Shown: positions 7,934 through 17,485, counted from the first letter of the stretch. The stretch: DNA of 64,000 nt from Gammaproteobacteria bacterium (GCA_012103455.1 WLWT01000001.1:4223288-4287287); one strand, 5' to 3'. A program made the numbers and translations. Notes: generated by a model not told the origin, from the sequence alone.

Positions 7934-8677
7934 TCAGCCAAAGCCGCCCGCATGAATTATGGCGAACACCCATGCGAATACTTCATCGGCACTCGCATCC
8001 GAGGTATCGATCTCGCTAGCATCAGGCGCCGCACGCAACGGCGCAGCGGCGCGTTCACTATCGCGCTTGTCACGAGCATTGATTTCGGCCGAAAGGGCGG
8101 CGAGGTTAGCATCGATGCCTTTGTCTCTCAACTGTTTACGTCGCCTTCGAGCCCGTTCTTGCGCCGTTGCGGTCAGGAAAATCTTGATTTGCGCATCGGG
8201 AAACACGACCGTGCCCATGTCCCGCCCGTCCGCGATCAAACCAGGTGGAGAGCGAAAATCGCGCTGCCGTTGCAGCAACGCATCCCGCACGGTGGGGATG
8301 GACGCCACCAGCGACGCATTGCGCCCGGCCTGTTCGGTGCGGATCTGCGCGCTCACGTCCTGTCCATCCAAAAGAGCGGCAACCAACCCCTGGCGTGGCT
8401 CGAAGGCAAAGTCCATTGCAAACGCCTGGGCCAGCGCCGCAAGACCCACGTGATCGTCGAAGGCCACACCAGCACGCAACGCAGCCAACCCCAACAGCCG
8501 GTAAATAGCGCCACTGTCCAGCACATTCCAACCGAGGGTTCGCGCCAGCGCCGCGCAGAGCGTACCTTTACCGACACCTACCGGCCCATCGACGGCCACC
8601 ACCGGCACTGACCGAATGGGCGTTGACCGAACAGGGACTGACTGAATGGGGGCTGAAATGGATGTCACTGGGAGCAC
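7934..8677 (-). CDS. cmk: cytidylate kinase
   Basis: A P-loop kinase that phosphorylates CMP and dCMP. The Walker A loop is VAVDGPVGVGKGTLC, followed by LGWNVLDSGAIYRLLGLAAL and the family motif LIADGRDMGTVVFPDAQIKI. The open frame gives 247 residues from a GTG that overlaps the end of aroA by 13 bases. The family normally starts close to the P-loop, and the first ~25 residues here are built from imperfect 15-bp DNA repeats (SVPVRSTPIRSVPV). A GTG nearer the P-loop could be the true start. Normal position between aroA and rpsA. Confidence 0.93.
   Translation of the reverse strand: MLPVTSISAPIQSVPVRSTPIRSVPVVAVDGPVGVGKGTLCAALARTLGWNVLDSGAIYRLLGLAALRAGVAFDDHVGLAALAQAFAMDFAFEPRQGLVAALLDGQDVSAQIRTEQAGRNASLVASIPTVRDALLQRQRDFRSPPGLIADGRDMGTVVFPDAQIKIFLTATAQERARRRRKQLRDKGIDANLAALSAEINARDKRDSERAAAPLRAAPDASEIDTSDASADEVFAWVFAIIHAGGFG
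8608..8652. repeat. 15-bp imperfect tandem repeat, three units, in the cmk N-terminus
   Basis: Units CTGACCGAATGGGCG, TTGACCGAACAGGGA and CTGACTGAATGGGGG follow one another with a period of exactly 15 bp. On the minus strand they encode the five-residue periodic stretch before the cmk P-loop. Confidence 0.8.
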
Positions 8678-10005
8678 ACCTCAATGCCTAGACCCTGCGC
8701 CAGAGCAACAAAACCCGGAAATGAGGTGGCAATATTCTCGCAGTCCTTAATCTGCACCGGTTCATTGCTGAGGGCACCGGCGATGACAAAAGCCATGGCG
8801 ATCCGGTGGTCGCCGAAGCTATCGATCACCCCGCCATTCAGCGCCCCACTATCACTATCTTGGGCTCCGCCTTCAATATCGATGCCGTCTTCGTATACCG
8901 TTGCAACCACCCCCAAGGTAGCTAGTCCCGCTGCCATGGCGGCTATCCGGTCGCTTTCCTTGACCCTGAGTTCCCGCGCCCCGCGCAGCCGGGTGGTACC
9001 GCTGGCGCAAGCGGCGGCGACGAAGATGACGGGAAATTCGTCGATGGCATTGGCTACCAAGTGCTGCGGGATGTCGATCCCGCGTAAAAGTGCGTGCTCG
9101 ACCCGTATATCGGCAACCGGCTCGGCGCCTGCCAGGCGCTCATTGCTCAGCGTGATTTGAGCGCCCATCGCACGCAGTATATGCAACACGCCGTCCCGGG
9201 TAGGATTAACGCCAACGTTACGCAAGACGATATCGGAGCCGGGCACTAGCGTAGCAGCCACCACGAAGAAAGCTGCCGATGAGATATCGCCAGGCACTTC
9301 GATGGGACAAGACTTTAGCGCCTGCCCGCCCGCCAGCGTAATCGCTGGGCCGTCTGCCACCACCGGATAACCAAAACTTCTCAGCATGCGCTCGGTGTGA
9401 TCCCTGCACATCCCAGGTTCAACAACCCGTGTAACCCCCTCGGCATAAAGCCCGGCCAGCAACAAACACGACTTCACTTGAGCGCTAGCCACGGGTATCG
9501 CATAGTCGATGCCCCGCATCCGTGCACCGCGGCACAGCCGCAATGGTGGCCGATCGCCGGCTGCCGCCCACACCCGAGCGCCCATCGCCCGCAGCGGATG
9601 TACAATGCGTGCCATCGGTCGTGCACTCAACGATGCATCGCCCACCAACTGCGAACAAAAAAGCTGACCGGCCGCCACTCCCGCCAACAAGCGCATGCCG
9701 GTGCCGGAGTTGCCCAAGTCCAAGGCCCCTTGTGGCGCGCTCAATCCCTGCAAACCACGCCCTCCGATAGTCAGTGCGCCGGCACCATCGCCTTCGATGG
9801 CCACACCCATCGCCCTGAACGCGGCAACGGTTGCCCGCGTGTCCTCTCCTTCCAGGAAATTGGACACTTCACTGGTGCCTTCGGCCAGCGCGGCCAGCAT
9901 GATCGCGCGATGGGAGATAGACTTGTCCCCCGGCACCTGTACCTCGCCCGCTAATGCCGGACCCCTGGCTACTGTCAACGTCGCCGCAGCGTCACCCTCA
10001 CTCAT
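8665..10005 (-). CDS. aroA: 3-phosphoshikimate 1-carboxyvinyltransferase (EPSP synthase)
   Basis: A 446-residue EPSP synthase, which joins shikimate-3-phosphate and phosphoenolpyruvate in the chorismate pathway. Visible family motifs are VPGDKSISHRAIMLAALAEG near residue 23, LGNSGTGMRLLAG around 98-110 and RVKESDRIAAMAAGLATLGV near 350; the C-terminal block GDHRIAMAF is present. In P. aeruginosa this enzyme is fused behind TyrA; here it is a separate gene, 84 bp downstream of tyrA, and the gap is filled by short tandem repeats. It overlaps the cmk frame by 13 bases. Confidence 0.96.
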   Translation of the reverse strand: MSEGDAAATLTVARGPALAGEVQVPGDKSISHRAIMLAALAEGTSEVSNFLEGEDTRATVAAFRAMGVAIEGDGAGALTIGGRGLQGLSAPQGALDLGNSGTGMRLLAGVAAGQLFCSQLVGDASLSARPMARIVHPLRAMGARVWAAAGDRPPLRLCRGARMRGIDYAIPVASAQVKSCLLLAGLYAEGVTRVVEPGMCRDHTERMLRSFGYPVVADGPAITLAGGQALKSCPIEVPGDISSAAFFVVAATLVPGSDIVLRNVGVNPTRDGVLHILRAMGAQITLSNERLAGAEPVADIRVEHALLRGIDIPQHLVANAIDEFPVIFVAAACASGTTRLRGARELRVKESDRIAAMAAGLATLGVVATVYEDGIDIEGGAQDSDSGALNGGVIDSFGDHRIAMAFVIAGALSNEPVQIKDCENIATSFPGFVALAQGLGIEVCSQ

Positions 10006-10081
10006 AGACCCCTACAATTATAGACCCCTGAATTCATCAACGATGACCCATAAACGATAGCCCACAAACGATAGCTCGCAG
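10004..10081. repeat. two short tandem repeat arrays filling the aroA-tyrA gap
   Basis: Two 16-bp units (ATAGACCCCTACAATT, ATAGACCCCTGAATTC; 10004-10035) are followed by three 14-bp units (ACGATGACCCATAA, ACGATAGCCCACAA, ACGATAGCTCGCAG; 10040-10081). Together they make up nearly all of the intergenic DNA and reach the aroA start. Confidence 0.75.
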
Positions 10082-10089
10082 AAGCCGCC

Positions 10090-10959
10090 TCATACTGCCC
10101 CGCTCTGCGTATAGCGGTCCCGCAGATCCTTGGCCCGGGTAAACACAGTGGTCAAATAGTCGCCATCCCCCGCCTCCACGGCAGCTTCCAGCCGGGCTAG
10201 ATCGGCGGTGAAGTGACGCAGCGCGAAGAGCACCGCCTCACGGTTATTGAGACAGATGTCATGCCACATGAGCGGATCCGATGACGCGATACGGGTGAAA
10301 TCGTGAAAACCACCCGCGGCGAATCTGAACATCTCGCGCCACTCTTCCATACGGCCCAGTACATCCACCAGGTTGTAAGCCAGCAAATGCGGCAGATGAC
10401 TGGTGGCGGCCAGCACCTCATCGTGATGCTGTGCGCCCATCTGTTCCACCTTCGCACCAGCGGTGAGCCACATCTGCTCGACCCGCCTAACGGCATCCGC
10501 CGCCGCCTCCGGCGGCGGCGTAATAATCACCCGGCGATCGTCGAACAGCTCGGCGAACGATGCCGATACACCGCTCTTTTCAGTGCCTGCCACCGGATGG
10601 GCAGGAACGAAAGTGGCCGGCAGTTCACCGAAAGCCTGGCGCGCCGCCTCGATGACCGAGACTTTGGCGCTGCCGCCATCCGTCACCACCGCGTCGTCTG
10701 TCAAGTGCCCCACCATGGCGGCAAACACATGACGCATGACGCCCAGGGGCACGCAGGCAACCACCATGTCCGCGCCGGCCACCGCCCGTCCTATGTCCAA
10801 CTCGTAGTGATCGATGACGCCGAGTTCCAGCGCCTCGCGCAAGTGGCTCTCGCGCCTCGACACACCCACCACTTCTTCACAGTATCGAGCGCGCTTAAGG
10901 GCGCGGGCCAGCGAACCGCCTATAAGCCCTACACCGATAATGCATAGCTTTCTGATCAT
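10090..10959 (-). CDS. tyrA: prephenate dehydrogenase (or arogenate dehydrogenase)
   Basis: A 289-residue NAD(P)-dependent dehydrogenase of tyrosine synthesis. The Rossmann loop is IIGVGLIGGSLARAL at residues 7-21. The region FVPAHPVAGTEKSGV is the conserved His-containing substrate segment, and GGFHDFTRIASSDPLMWHD follows near residue 216. It lacks a fused chorismate mutase and a fused AroA domain. Its start overlaps the hisC stop by 4 nt (ATGA), so it is translated from the same transcript. Whether prephenate or arogenate is preferred cannot be read from sequence. Confidence 0.94.
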   Translation of the reverse strand: MIRKLCIIGVGLIGGSLARALKRARYCEEVVGVSRRESHLREALELGVIDHYELDIGRAVAGADMVVACVPLGVMRHVFAAMVGHLTDDAVVTDGGSAKVSVIEAARQAFGELPATFVPAHPVAGTEKSGVSASFAELFDDRRVIITPPPEAAADAVRRVEQMWLTAGAKVEQMGAQHHDEVLAATSHLPHLLAYNLVDVLGRMEEWREMFRFAAGGFHDFTRIASSDPLMWHDICLNNREAVLFALRHFTADLARLEAAVEAGDGDYLTTVFTRAKDLRDRYTQSGAV

Positions 10960-12149
10960 AAGCGGCCCAGCCCCGACATCACTTCACGCAAGGCGGTCAA
11001 AAAGCGTTCGTTCTCCGTGTGAGTGCCTATGGTCACGCGCAGATGATCCGCCATGTCATAAGCGCCGATGGGGCGCACGATCACACCGAGGCGCAATAAT
11101 CCGTCGTAGACCGGCAGGGCCTCGCCTAGGGAATCGAACGTCAAGAAATTACCCGCGGAATCAATTGTAGGTATATCCAGCGACCTAAAAGCCGCCTGCA
11201 ACTGCTCCATACCCTCGTAATTACACTGCAAACTGCGTTGAATATGCGCATCGTCATCCAGTGCCGCCAGCGCGGCGGTCATGCCCGGAGCATTGACATT
11301 GAACGGCATGCGAATGCGGTTCATCAGATCGGCGATTTGAGGGTGGGACACACAATACCCAATGCGTAGTGCGGCCAGTCCATGCACTTTTGAAAAAGTG
11401 CGCGTCACCAGCAAATTGTGAAAGCGGTCTTGCTTGGACATGCCATCGGGATACTGGCTCGCAGGTGGATAGCTGCGCGCTCTCGCGTATTCGTAATAAG
11501 CTTCGTCCAAAACCACCAATACCCGAGGGGGTACTGCTGCCAAAAACCGCTCGAGTTCACCGTCTGTCACCCACGTCCCCGTGGGATTGTTCGGACTGGC
11601 GATGTACACGATACGGGTGCGTTCATTGACGGCACCAGCCATGGCTTGCAAGTCATGGCCCCATCTGCGCGCTTTTACTTGCACGGCGGTGGCGCCGACG
11701 ATCCGCGTGGCAATCGGATAAACGGTAAAGCAGTGCTCGGAGTAGATGATTTCATCGCCTGGGCCGGCGAATACCCGCGCCACCAACTCCAGCACCTCAT
11801 TGGAGCCGTTACCGAGGGTAAGCCGGTTATGATCTATGCCCAGATGCGCCGCAAGCGCTTGTTTTAAGGCATAACCACCGCCGTCCGGATAGCGTTCCAC
11901 CTCATTCAAACGCCCGCGCAACGCCGCCATGGCGCGCGGGCTAGGACCTAGAGGGTTTTCGTTGGAAGCGAGCTTGATCGCCTCCCTCACGCCTGATTCC
12001 CGCTGCAACTCTTCGACGGGTTTGCCCGGCTGATAAGGGGCCAGCTCGCTGATACCCGGCTTGGCCAGCGCAGTGAAATCAATGGCGGCCAGATCAGTGG
12101 TGGCTGGATCAGTGGAAGCCGAATCAGTAGAAAACGCAGATGCGCTCAT
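10956..12149 (-). CDS. hisC: histidinol-phosphate aminotransferase
   Basis: A 397-residue fold-type I PLP aminotransferase. The PLP lysine lies in TRTFSKVHGLAALRIGYCVS, and the conserved SPNNPTGTWV and LDEAYYEYA blocks are present. HisC-type enzymes serve histidine synthesis and, in this aromatic cluster (as hisC2 in Pseudomonas), may also act on aromatic 2-oxo acids. The first ~27 residues before FTALAKPGISELAPYQPGKP consist of Thr-Asp/Ala-rich five-residue repeats from an imperfect 15-bp tandem DNA repeat and are not part of the enzyme fold. It overlaps tyrA by 4 nt. Confidence 0.93.
   Translation of the reverse strand: MSASAFSTDSASTDPATTDLAAIDFTALAKPGISELAPYQPGKPVEELQRESGVREAIKLASNENPLGPSPRAMAALRGRLNEVERYPDGGGYALKQALAAHLGIDHNRLTLGNGSNEVLELVARVFAGPGDEIIYSEHCFTVYPIATRIVGATAVQVKARRWGHDLQAMAGAVNERTRIVYIASPNNPTGTWVTDGELERFLAAVPPRVLVVLDEAYYEYARARSYPPASQYPDGMSKQDRFHNLLVTRTFSKVHGLAALRIGYCVSHPQIADLMNRIRMPFNVNAPGMTAALAALDDDAHIQRSLQCNYEGMEQLQAAFRSLDIPTIDSAGNFLTFDSLGEALPVYDGLLRLGVIVRPIGAYDMADHLRVTIGTHTENERFLTALREVMSGLGRL
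12078..12137. repeat. 15-bp imperfect tandem repeat, four units, in the hisC N-terminus
   Basis: Units ATCAATGGCGGCCAG, ATCAGTGGTGGCTGG, ATCAGTGGAAGCCGA and ATCAGTAGAAAACGC follow at exactly 15 bp. They encode the periodic peptide TDSAS-TDPAT-TDLAA-IDFTA ahead of the conserved HisC start. Confidence 0.85.
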
Positions 12150-12170
12150 ATGAGTGTTACCAGACCTGCT

Positions 12171-13337
12171 CTATTGTGGAAGCCGCACCTTCATCACGCC
12201 ATCAATGGCTTCGATGCGCCGTATAAGATCAGCGCACACCGTATTCTCCAGATCGATGAGCGTGTAAGCGAGGGTGCCTCTGGACTTATTGAGCATGTCC
12301 ACGATGTTCAATTCCGCCTCAGCCAAGGCGGTGGATATCTGGCCTAACATATTCGGCTTGTTCGCATGCACAATGGCCAAGCGCACACTGCCGTTAAGAG
12401 GCATGCCGGCGTCGGGCAAGTTTACCGAGTTGCGCACGTTACCCCGTTCCAGATAATCTCTGAGCTGCTCCGCTATGGCGATAGCACAGTTGTTCTCAGC
12501 CTCCTCGGTGGAAGCCCCCAAATGCGGCAGCGCGATGACTTTGGAATGAGCGATCAACTGGCGGGTCGGAAAGTCGCAAACGTACATCCGCAAGTGTCCC
12601 GCATCCAGCGCCTCCACCGCTTTAGCATCATCGACGATGCCGGCCCTGGAGAAATTGAGCAGCACCGCGCCTTTTCGCATGGTGCGTACGCGCCGGCCGG
12701 ATATGAGGCCGCGTGTCTCTTCTAAAAGCGGCACATGCAAAGAGACGAAATCGGACTGCCCGAGTACATGATCCACGCTGTCGGCCGCCTGCACATCGGC
12801 TGACAATTGCCATGCTCTATCCACTGTGATGCTAGGATCGTAGCCAATGACGTGCATACCCAATGTACGTGCTGCGTTCGCCACCTGCACACCGATGGCA
12901 CCGAGGCCGATAATGCCAAGAGTATGGCCCAGCAACTCCGTCCCCACGTATGTTTTTTTGGCACTTTCCACGCATGTTTCAATGGTCTTGTCATCGCCCT
13001 CAAGGCTCTGCACGTACGACCAGGCATCGCAGACATTACGTGCGGCGATCAACATGCCGGTCAAGACCAGTTCCTTCACCGCGTTGGCGTTAGCGCCGGG
13101 GGCATTAAAAACGGCAATGCCCTGCTCGGTACAGCGCTCTACCGGAATATTGTTAACCCCAGCGCCGGCGCGTCCTATGGCTTTAAGGGATGTGGGGATC
13201 TCCATGTTATGCATATCCGCAGAGCGCACCAAAACAGCGTCCGGGCACGGCAACTCGGAAGCCACCTCGTAGAGCTCGCGCGGCAACCGTTCAAGCCCGT
13301 CCACCGAGATGTTGTTCAACGTTCGCACTTTGTACAT
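12171..13337 (-). CDS. serA: D-3-phosphoglycerate dehydrogenase (ACT-domain type)
   Basis: A 388-residue 2-hydroxyacid dehydrogenase committing 3-phosphoglycerate to serine. It has the N-terminal segment RAGAGVNNIPVERCTEQGIA, the NAD loop GIIGLGAIGVQVANAARTLG near residue 140 and the catalytic His region VIALPHLGASTEEAE. A C-terminal ACT domain of about 75 residues (AIVHANKPNMLGQISTALAE on) is the likely serine-sensing part. It directly follows serC, so two serine-pathway steps are adjacent. In Pseudomonas pheA occupies this slot; no pheA is present in the window. Confidence 0.93.
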   Translation of the reverse strand: MYKVRTLNNISVDGLERLPRELYEVASELPCPDAVLVRSADMHNMEIPTSLKAIGRAGAGVNNIPVERCTEQGIAVFNAPGANANAVKELVLTGMLIAARNVCDAWSYVQSLEGDDKTIETCVESAKKTYVGTELLGHTLGIIGLGAIGVQVANAARTLGMHVIGYDPSITVDRAWQLSADVQAADSVDHVLGQSDFVSLHVPLLEETRGLISGRRVRTMRKGAVLLNFSRAGIVDDAKAVEALDAGHLRMYVCDFPTRQLIAHSKVIALPHLGASTEEAENNCAIAIAEQLRDYLERGNVRNSVNLPDAGMPLNGSVRLAIVHANKPNMLGQISTALAEAELNIVDMLNKSRGTLAYTLIDLENTVCADLIRRIEAIDGVMKVRLPQ

Positions 13338-13362
13338 GACGGCTCCTGCGGCCTATCCCTTT

Positions 13363-13392
13363 GGTCTAATCAAGAGGGGTGTAATCAAGATA
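13363..13392. repeat. 15-bp tandem repeat, two units, between serC and serA
   Basis: GGTCTAATCAAGAGG is followed directly by GGTGTAATCAAGATA (11 of 15 identical). The pair fills half of the 59-bp gap between serA and serC. Confidence 0.6.
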
Positions 13393-13396
13393 AGTC

Positions 13397-14479
13397 TTAT
13401 CCGTGGGTGCGCTCGAACTCGGCCATGAACTGCACCAGGGCGTCCACCCCTTCTTGCGGCATGGCGTTATAGATACTCGCTCTCATGCCACCGACCGCCC
13501 GGTGCCCTTTGAGTCCGGCCAAGCCCTGCGCTTGCGCTGCGGCCAAAAACGGCGCGTTCAAAGCATCGTCAGGCAAGGTAAACGGAATGTTCATCCTGGA
13601 GCGGTCTTGCTCACGCACCGGATTGCTGTAAAAAGACGAGCCGTCGATGGTAGTGTATAAGGTCTCGGCTTTGCGTTGATTGCGCTGCGCCATCTCCTGC
13701 ACGCCACCCGACTCTTGCAACCAGCCGAACACTAAATTGGCTGTGTACCAGGCGAAGGTAGGGGGTGTATTCAGCATCGATTCCGCTTTCGCTTGACCGG
13801 CGAACTCCAACACCCCGGGGGTCATAGAATGAGCATGCCCCATGAGATCTTTGCGCACGATGACGATGGCGAGCCCGGCGATGCCGATATTTTTTTGCGC
13901 ACCAGCGTAGATGAGCCCGAATCGGTCCACCGCCACCGGCGCCGACAAGATGTTGGAAGACATATCCGCCACCAGTGGAACCTCACCGGTTTGCGGTACC
14001 CAGTGAAACTCCACACCACCTATGGTCTCGTTGGGCGTGTAGTGGATGTAAGCCATATCTTGCCAATCCCGCCAATCCTCCTGCGCCGGAGCGTAATCGA
14101 ATTTAGGCGTGCTATCGGCGATGGTTTCAGCCCCCGCGATGACGGTCTTGGCCGCCTTCACGGCTTTATCCGACCACGAACCGGTGACTACATACCCAGC
14201 CCGTTGCCCTAAGCCGTGGAAATTCATCGGCACGGCGGAGAACATCATCTGAGCACCACCGTGCAAGAAGAGCACGGCGTAATCATCGGATATGGACAGC
14301 AGATTACGTAGCCGGGTCTCGGCCTGCGCCGCCACTTCCATGAACACCTGACCACGGTGACTCATCTCCATGATCGACATCCCGGAGCCACCGTAGTCCA
14401 GGAGTTCGCTGCGCATTCGTTGCAACACCGGCACCGGCAAGGTGGCAGGCCCGGGATTAAAATTAAATACTCTAGACAT
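13397..14479 (-). CDS. serC: phosphoserine aminotransferase
   Basis: A 360-residue class-V PLP aminotransferase that makes phosphoserine (and the matching intermediate in pyridoxal phosphate synthesis) by transamination with glutamate. It begins MSRVFNFNPGPATLPVPVLQ and has the motif GGSGMSIMEMSHRG; the PLP lysine lies in GLIYAGAQKNIGIAGLAIVI. The length equals the family norm (about 360). It lies downstream of gyrA and upstream of serA, as in related genomes except that serA takes the place of pheA. Confidence 0.96.
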   Translation of the reverse strand: MSRVFNFNPGPATLPVPVLQRMRSELLDYGGSGMSIMEMSHRGQVFMEVAAQAETRLRNLLSISDDYAVLFLHGGAQMMFSAVPMNFHGLGQRAGYVVTGSWSDKAVKAAKTVIAGAETIADSTPKFDYAPAQEDWRDWQDMAYIHYTPNETIGGVEFHWVPQTGEVPLVADMSSNILSAPVAVDRFGLIYAGAQKNIGIAGLAIVIVRKDLMGHAHSMTPGVLEFAGQAKAESMLNTPPTFAWYTANLVFGWLQESGGVQEMAQRNQRKAETLYTTIDGSSFYSNPVREQDRSRMNIPFTLPDDALNAPFLAAAQAQGLAGLKGHRAVGGMRASIYNAMPQEGVDALVQFMAEFERTHG

Positions 14480-14638
14480 AGTGAAAATTGGTTTGTTGGC
14501 TGCGTGACTTATCTATTCGCGGCTTATCTAGTGAAGGATTTACTCGGTGCTGGGCTCGCCAGCATAAAGATGAAGGCCCGGATAAGATGAAGGCTCGGTG
14601 TGAAGCCGGCCCCGAGGCCAGCCCAACGCACGCGCGGC

Positions 14639-17296
14639 TCAATTTTCGTCATCGCTCCCATCGGGCGATGTGGACTCATCAAATGCCACGGATCCATCAG
14701 GCAATGGGGGTTGAGGCACACTACCATCACCACCCTCTTCACCGTCGCCGATGTCTTGCACGCCGTTACCGTTCTCGGTCTCCACCACTTTGACCAGCCC
14801 CACCAAGCGTTCGCCGTCAGACAGGCGAATCAGCCGCACGCCCTGGGTGTTACGCCCGAGCACGCTCACCTCATCGACCCGCGTTCGAACCAAAGTGCCA
14901 CCGTCGGTAATCAACATGATCTCATCGGCAGCGTTGACCTGTAGCGCCCCGACCACACGGCCGTTGCGGTCGCTGGTCTGTATGGAGATCAAGCCCTTGC
15001 CGCTACGGCCTTGAATGCGGTAGTCGGCGAGCGGCGTGTTCTTGCCGTAACCGTTTTCCGTGGCCGTAAGAACCATGCCGGTATCAGCGATGATCAGCGC
15101 CATGATGCGTTCATCGTCCGCCAACTCCATGCCACGCACGCCACGGGACACCCGGCCCATGGGACGCACGTTGCTCTCATGGAAGCGGATGACTTTGCCA
15201 CCGTCAGAGAACAACATCACTTCCCGCTCACCGTCGGTCATGACGACACCGACCAACTCATCGCCGTCCCCCAGATCCACGGCGATGATGCCGGCGGCCC
15301 GCGGGCGGGAGAAATCGCTGAGCAGCGTCTTCTTTACGGTGCCACGGGCGGTGACCATGAAGACGTAGCCGCCGCTATCAAAGTCCTTGACCGGCAATAC
15401 CGCGTGGATCCGCTCTTTATCGCTCAGATCCAATAGATTGACGATCGGTGTGCCCCTAGCGGTGCGGCTGGCTTGCGGGATGTCGTAGACCTTCAGCCAG
15501 TAGAGCTTACCCAAGCTGGAAAAACACAAGATGGTATCGTGGGTATGGGCCATGAAGAGGCACTCCACGAAATCCTCCGCCTTGGTACGCGTAGCCGTTT
15601 TACCCCGTCCACCGCGGCGCTGCGCCCGGTATTGATCGAGCGCCTGGGCTTTGACATAACCCTCGTGGGACAGCGTTACCACTACGTCTTCCGGATTGAC
15701 CAAATCCTCCCGGTTAAAGCCGCGGTAGGTGGACCAGATCTCGCTACGCCTGGCATCGGCGAACTGCTCGCGCACCGCCTCTAATTCCTGACGGATTTCA
15801 TGCATGAGACGGGCGGGATTGCCGAGTATGTCCAAGAGATCGGCTACCGTTTCGGTGAGTTCGTTGTAGTCGGTGACGATCTTCTCCTGCTCGAGTCCGG
15901 TCAAACGGTGCAGGCGAAGATTGAGAATAGCCTGCGCTTGGCGCTCCGATAGCCGGTAACCGTCGTCATGCAAACCGAATTCGTCTTCAAGCTCCTCCGC
16001 CCGTGTGATGTAATCACCACTGCGCTCCAACAAACCACTGACCGCCCCGGGTGGCCAGGGCTTAGCCATCAACGCGGCCCGCGCCTGCGCCCCCGAGGCC
16101 GATGCCTTGATGAGTTCTATCACCTCGTCAATGCTGGCAAGCGCGACGGCCAAACCTTCCAGTTCGTGAGCCCGCTCGCGCGCTTTGCGCAACTCGAAGA
16201 CGGTACGCCGGGACACCACTTCGCGGCGGTGGCGTACAAACGCCTCCAACACCTGCTTGAGATTCAAAAGCCGCGGCTGACCATCGACTAAAGCAACGAT
16301 ATTGATACCGAATACAGACTGGAGCTGGGTTTGCTGGAAGAGATGGTTCAGCACCACGTCAGGCACTTCACCGCGGCGCAATTCGATGACCACGCGCATG
16401 CCGGATTTATCCGATTCGTCGCGGATGTCGCTCATGCCCTCAACCCTGCGCTCCTTGCCGAGTTCCGCGATGCGCTCGATAAGGCGCGCTTTGTTGACCT
16501 GATATGGCAATTCGGTGACCACGATGCGATCACGGCCCCCGTCCATGGGCTCGAAATGGGTACGCGCCCGCATATAGATGCGCCCGCGTCCGGTGCGGTA
16601 AGCCTCCTCTATGCCTTGCGCGCCATTGATGATGCCGGCGGTGGGAAAATCCGGACCGGGGATAATCTCCATCAAGCGATCGAGATCGATGTCCGGACCA
16701 TCGACGAAGGCAATACAGGCATCGATGACCTCGCCTAGGTTATGCGGCGGGACATTGGTCGCCATCCCCACGGCGATACCGGCGGCGCCATTGACCAGCA
16801 GATTCGGCACGCGGGTGGGCAAAACCGCCGGCTCTTCCTCCGAGTCGCTGTAGTTGGGGACGAAATCAACCGTTTCCTTATCCAGATCCGCCAACAGTTC
16901 GTGGGCGATACGGGCCATGCGCACTTCGGTGTAGCGCATGGCCGCAGGCGAATCCCCGTCCACCGAGCCGAAGTTGCCCTGACCGTCGATGAGCATGACC
17001 CGCATCGAGAAGGGCTGCGCCATACGCACCAGTGCGTCGTATACCGCGCCATCGCCATGGGGGTGATATTTGCCGATGACATCACCCACCACCCGGGCTG
17101 ACTTCAGATAGGGCCGGTTCCAATCATTGCGCAGCTCACTCATGGCGTAGAGGACGCGGCGGTGAACCGGCTTCAAGCCATCGCGCACGTCCGGCAGTGC
17201 CCGCCCTATGATCACGCTCATAGCGTAATCCAGATAGGACTTCTTCATTTCCTCTTCGAGATAGATCGGGAGGACTTCTCGAGCGAACTCAGACAT
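14639..17296 (-). CDS. gyrA: DNA gyrase subunit A
   Basis: An 885-residue type IIA topoisomerase subunit. The winged-helix/tower region carries the catalytic tyrosine in AAMRYTEVRMARIAHELLAD; six beta-pinwheel repeats make the C-terminal DNA-wrapping domain, with the GyrA box QRRGGRGKTA near residue 560. An acidic tail rich in Asp, Gly and Ser ends the protein. With GyrB it introduces negative supercoils. In the quinolone-resistance region the sequence is HPHGDGAVYD, so residue 83 (numbering coincides with E. coli) is Gly where E. coli has Ser; Asp87 is kept. First gene of the minus-strand backbone. Confidence 0.97.
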   Translation of the reverse strand: MSEFAREVLPIYLEEEMKKSYLDYAMSVIIGRALPDVRDGLKPVHRRVLYAMSELRNDWNRPYLKSARVVGDVIGKYHPHGDGAVYDALVRMAQPFSMRVMLIDGQGNFGSVDGDSPAAMRYTEVRMARIAHELLADLDKETVDFVPNYSDSEEEPAVLPTRVPNLLVNGAAGIAVGMATNVPPHNLGEVIDACIAFVDGPDIDLDRLMEIIPGPDFPTAGIINGAQGIEEAYRTGRGRIYMRARTHFEPMDGGRDRIVVTELPYQVNKARLIERIAELGKERRVEGMSDIRDESDKSGMRVVIELRRGEVPDVVLNHLFQQTQLQSVFGINIVALVDGQPRLLNLKQVLEAFVRHRREVVSRRTVFELRKARERAHELEGLAVALASIDEVIELIKASASGAQARAALMAKPWPPGAVSGLLERSGDYITRAEELEDEFGLHDDGYRLSERQAQAILNLRLHRLTGLEQEKIVTDYNELTETVADLLDILGNPARLMHEIRQELEAVREQFADARRSEIWSTYRGFNREDLVNPEDVVVTLSHEGYVKAQALDQYRAQRRGGRGKTATRTKAEDFVECLFMAHTHDTILCFSSLGKLYWLKVYDIPQASRTARGTPIVNLLDLSDKERIHAVLPVKDFDSGGYVFMVTARGTVKKTLLSDFSRPRAAGIIAVDLGDGDELVGVVMTDGEREVMLFSDGGKVIRFHESNVRPMGRVSRGVRGMELADDERIMALIIADTGMVLTATENGYGKNTPLADYRIQGRSGKGLISIQTSDRNGRVVGALQVNAADEIMLITDGGTLVRTRVDEVSVLGRNTQGVRLIRLSDGERLVGLVKVVETENGNGVQDIGDGEEGGDGSVPQPPLPDGSVAFDESTSPDGSDDEN

Positions 17297-17485
17297 AGAT
17301 AAGGGAATTCATAGATTGAGGAGGTTCCGCGCGGTGTTTGCGCTCAAACTCGCAATAAGCATGAGGCGCGTCGCCAAAACTGCGGAACTCTACCACGTTT
17401 TAACCCGCCCCGGCGTTGCTAAGACGCCCGATTTGAACGCACTTTTGCCGCCGGGAAACGGCCGTAAGCGCCGCGCTTAGGATCC

